Source: Clostridiales bacterium (GTDB lineage: Bacteria > Bacillota > Clostridia > Saccharofermentanales > Saccharofermentanaceae). From it: a DNA stretch of 33,314 nucleotides. How positions within the stretch are numbered: position 1 is the stretch's first letter; each line of letters starts with the position of its first letter. A model generated the notes under the pieces. It did no database searches. It was not told the origin of the DNA and saw only the letters and a list, made by a program, of their open reading frames with translations. The position numbers were made by a program, and so were the translations under genes. Shown one piece after another: positions 31,455 to 33,314 of the stretch. The stretch covers positions 1-33,314 of the forward strand of contig JAFWQF010000022.1 in NCBI GenBank assembly GCA_017509205.1, in the 5' to 3' direction.

Positions 31455-32360
31455 ATGAACATTATCGAAGTTAAAGATCTTACCAAAAAGTACGGCACTC
31501 ATCAGGCCGTAGACGGCATCAGCTTTGATGTCAAAGAAGGCGAGCTGTTTGCTTTCCTGGGCGAGAACGGCGCAGGCAAATCAACAACGATCAACATACT
31601 CTGCACGATCCTCGAGAAGTCTTCGGGAAGCATTAGGATCTGCTCGCATGAACTCGGCAGAGAAGATGATCAGATCAGAAAGAACATCGGTATCGTTTTC
31701 CAGAATTCAGTGCTCGATGACAAGCTCACGGTCAAAGAAAATCTTTATACGAGAGGAAGCTACTACGGTCTTTCCAAAAAGCAGATCGAAGAAAGACTCA
31801 GGGACTTCTACGATGTATTTGAACTCGGCGAGATCATGAAGAGTAAATACGGTCAGCTCTCAGGTGGCCAGCGCAGAAGAGTAGACATCGTCAGAGCTCT
31901 CTTAAACTGCCCCAGGATCCTTTTTCTTGACGAGCCTACCACCGGACTTGATCCGAGGTCACGAAAGATCGTATGGGACTACATAGACTATCTGAGGCGC
32001 GAAAAAGGCTTAACGATATTTCTCACCACACACTACATGGAAGAAACCCGTGACGCAGACCGTGTCGTGATCCTCGACAAAGGCAAGATAATCGCCCGCG
32101 GAACGCCTACTGAGCTTAAGAGCAATTACGCTTCATCCAAGCTCTTCTGGTATGCGGAAAAGAGCGAAGAAAACGACTCGGTTGCCGCTTCGATCGATCC
32201 GGAATATTGCTATGACGCGGATCACTACAAGATCTTATTCGGCGGTGACATCATCAGCAGGATCAGCAATTACCGCGAAAAGATCAGGGACTTGGAGATC
32301 ATCAAAGGCAGCATGGATGACGTCTTCCTTAACCTTACCGGAAGAATGATGGAAACTTGA
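31455..32360 (+). CDS. ABC-2 type exporter ATPase (DrrA-like)
   Basis: Start at the ATG at 31455, seven bases after AAGGGAG; the frame is open further upstream but without a start signal. The 301-residue protein has Walker A GENGAGKST (36-44), Gln83 in the Q-loop, signature LSGGQRRRVDIVRA (135-148), Walker B ILFLDE (155-160), GLD D-loop and H-loop His193. The roughly 80-residue C-terminal extension is that of DrrA/CcmA-type exporters, which move drugs, peptides or lipids. It is followed by its permease 13 bases on. It lies after LytTR module 2 and probably answers to it. Confidence 0.94.
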   Translation: MNIIEVKDLTKKYGTHQAVDGISFDVKEGELFAFLGENGAGKSTTINILCTILEKSSGSIRICSHELGREDDQIRKNIGIVFQNSVLDDKLTVKENLYTRGSYYGLSKKQIEERLRDFYDVFELGEIMKSKYGQLSGGQRRRVDIVRALLNCPRILFLDEPTTGLDPRSRKIVWDYIDYLRREKGLTIFLTTHYMEETRDADRVVILDKGKIIARGTPTELKSNYASSKLFWYAEKSEENDSVAASIDPEYCYDADHYKILFGGDIISRISNYREKIRDLEIIKGSMDDVFLNLTGRMMET

Positions 32361-32373
32361 AAGGAGTAATAAA

Positions 32374-33279
32374 ATGCAGGGTTTAATAGGATTAACAAGA
32401 AGAAACGTAAAGATATATTTTAAAGACATCTCTTCGGTGCTGTTCTCGCTTCTGACATCGATAATAGTATTCGCACTTTATCTGCTGTTCCTCAAAGGAA
32501 CATTCATCAGCTCGATCGAGGACACGATGCAGGATCTTAAATCACTCGTAAACAGCGACGACATAGAGATGTTCGTCAACACGATACTGCTGGTTGGAAT
32601 ATTGGGATCTGCAACTATCACTATCCCTTATAACTGCCTGATCACCATCGTAAAGGACCGCGAGAGAAAGGTTGATTACGACATACTCGCAACGCCCGTA
32701 AAAAGATGGCAGGTAATTTTAGCCTATCTTGCGGCAGCAGTGATCTGTTCTTTCATCATGACCGCATCCCTTCTGACCATCGGCCTCATCACGCTTAGCA
32801 TGATGGGCAACCTCCATGTCACGGCTGCAGGAGTGGCAACAGCCTATCTGATCATCTTTATGGGCTGCCTTTCTTCAAGCGCTCTGTTCATGACCGTCGT
32901 TCTGTTCTTCAAGACTTCATCTGCTGCGGGCGCGTTTTTCGGAATCTTGTCAGCAGCAGGTTTCGTTATCGGCGCGTACATTCCGATCTCACAGTTTTCT
33001 TCTGGCGTACAGACGGCTTGCAACCTCTGCCCTGCCAGCCAGGTCACCGCTCTTCTCAGAAACACTCTTCTGACGGGTATCGCAGATGAGATGAACAACT
33101 CCATCGGCGGCGTTGACGGCGGCGCATTCATCACTTCCATTAAAGAAGCAATGACGTTCAACGCATCGGTATTCGGTCAGTCAATGTCCGTTAATTCAAT
33201 GGGCATATATGTTCTGGCATTTACAGCCGTAAGCCTTATGGCAACAATATTCTTATACACAAGGGTTTACAAAAAGTAA
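32374..33279 (+). CDS. ABC-2 type exporter permease
   Basis: The 301-residue protein has six main hydrophobic helices, a first helix near residue 25 and an extracellular loop (about 45-70). Helices follow at about 70-90 (ILLVGILGSATITIPYNCL), 112-135, 140-165 and 175-200 (SSAAGAFFGILSAAGFVIGAYIPISQFSSG), and a last one ends in TRVYKK. The motif around YNCLITIVKDRERKVDYDILATPVKRWQ is the coupling region of ABC2 membrane domains. AAAGGAG lies eight bases before the ATG. A further ribosome binding-like AGAAAGGGG sits at 33301-33308, so another gene, perhaps a second permease, starts just outside the window. Confidence 0.92.
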   Translation: MQGLIGLTRRNVKIYFKDISSVLFSLLTSIIVFALYLLFLKGTFISSIEDTMQDLKSLVNSDDIEMFVNTILLVGILGSATITIPYNCLITIVKDRERKVDYDILATPVKRWQVILAYLAAAVICSFIMTASLLTIGLITLSMMGNLHVTAAGVATAYLIIFMGCLSSSALFMTVVLFFKTSSAAGAFFGILSAAGFVIGAYIPISQFSSGVQTACNLCPASQVTALLRNTLLTGIADEMNNSIGGVDGGAFITSIKEAMTFNASVFGQSMSVNSMGIYVLAFTAVSLMATIFLYTRVYKK

Positions 33280-33314
33280 TATAGAACCGTCAAATATCAA
33301 GAAAGGGGCACTCC

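Overview
The window looks like a chromosomal segment of an anaerobic member of the Clostridia (Bacillota), of the gut or rumen type. The evidence is consistent AGGAGG-like ribosome binding sites, lipoprotein signal peptides, ChW-repeat and BspA-like leucine-rich surface proteins, LytTR/GHKL signalling, DUF3021-type membrane proteins, and moderate GC with frequent AAG and AGG codons. I see no rRNA, tRNA, insertion sequence, phage gene or CRISPR array. Lineage is inferred from gene content only.

Layout. 1-1406: end of a GNAT acetyltransferase, a HAD hydrolase and a small lipoprotein on the + strand. 1583-3646: a secreted ChW-repeat protein with an NlpC/P60-like end. 3701-4828 (-): a MalY/PatB C-S lyase, convergent with the previous gene across a shared terminator. 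4829-5178: a non-coding stretch with a 73-bp-period array of dyads followed by a strong promoter with two operator-like palindromes. 5179-6651: two unrecognised lipoproteins. 6753-7487 (-): a YczE-like membrane protein, divergent from 7619-12770, which encodes a three-gene phosphorelay: hybrid histidine kinase, REC-EAL response regulator and stand-alone HPt.

12757-23075 is almost entirely on the - strand and reads as one functional block. In transcription order it holds a small secreted protein with a strong terminator after it, an M13 lipoprotein metallopeptidase, an FtsX-type ABC permease and its ATPase, a LytTR response regulator with a GHKL histidine kinase, then a CPBP intramembrane protease and an S41 protease. 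A 40-bp element occurs twice, 36/40 identical. One copy precedes the small secreted protein and the other precedes the CPBP-S41 pair. Each copy contains two direct repeats 21 bp apart and sits 28-29 bp upstream of a TATTAT -10 box that lacks a good -35. That is the geometry expected for LytTR-family activators such as AgrA and VirR. I infer that the two-component system controls both transcription units, giving a candidate undescribed secreted-peptide/protease/exporter system.

23250-33314 carries two BspA-like leucine-rich-repeat surface proteins, a second CPBP protease, a 47-residue prepilin-like micro-gene, a lipoprotein, a 25-codon micro-gene and two separate LytTR plus four-helix membrane protein modules. 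The second module is followed by an ABC-2 exporter (ATPase and permease) preceded by another pair of direct repeats 21 bp apart. The window ends just after that permease, with a ribosome-binding-like sequence for a further gene.
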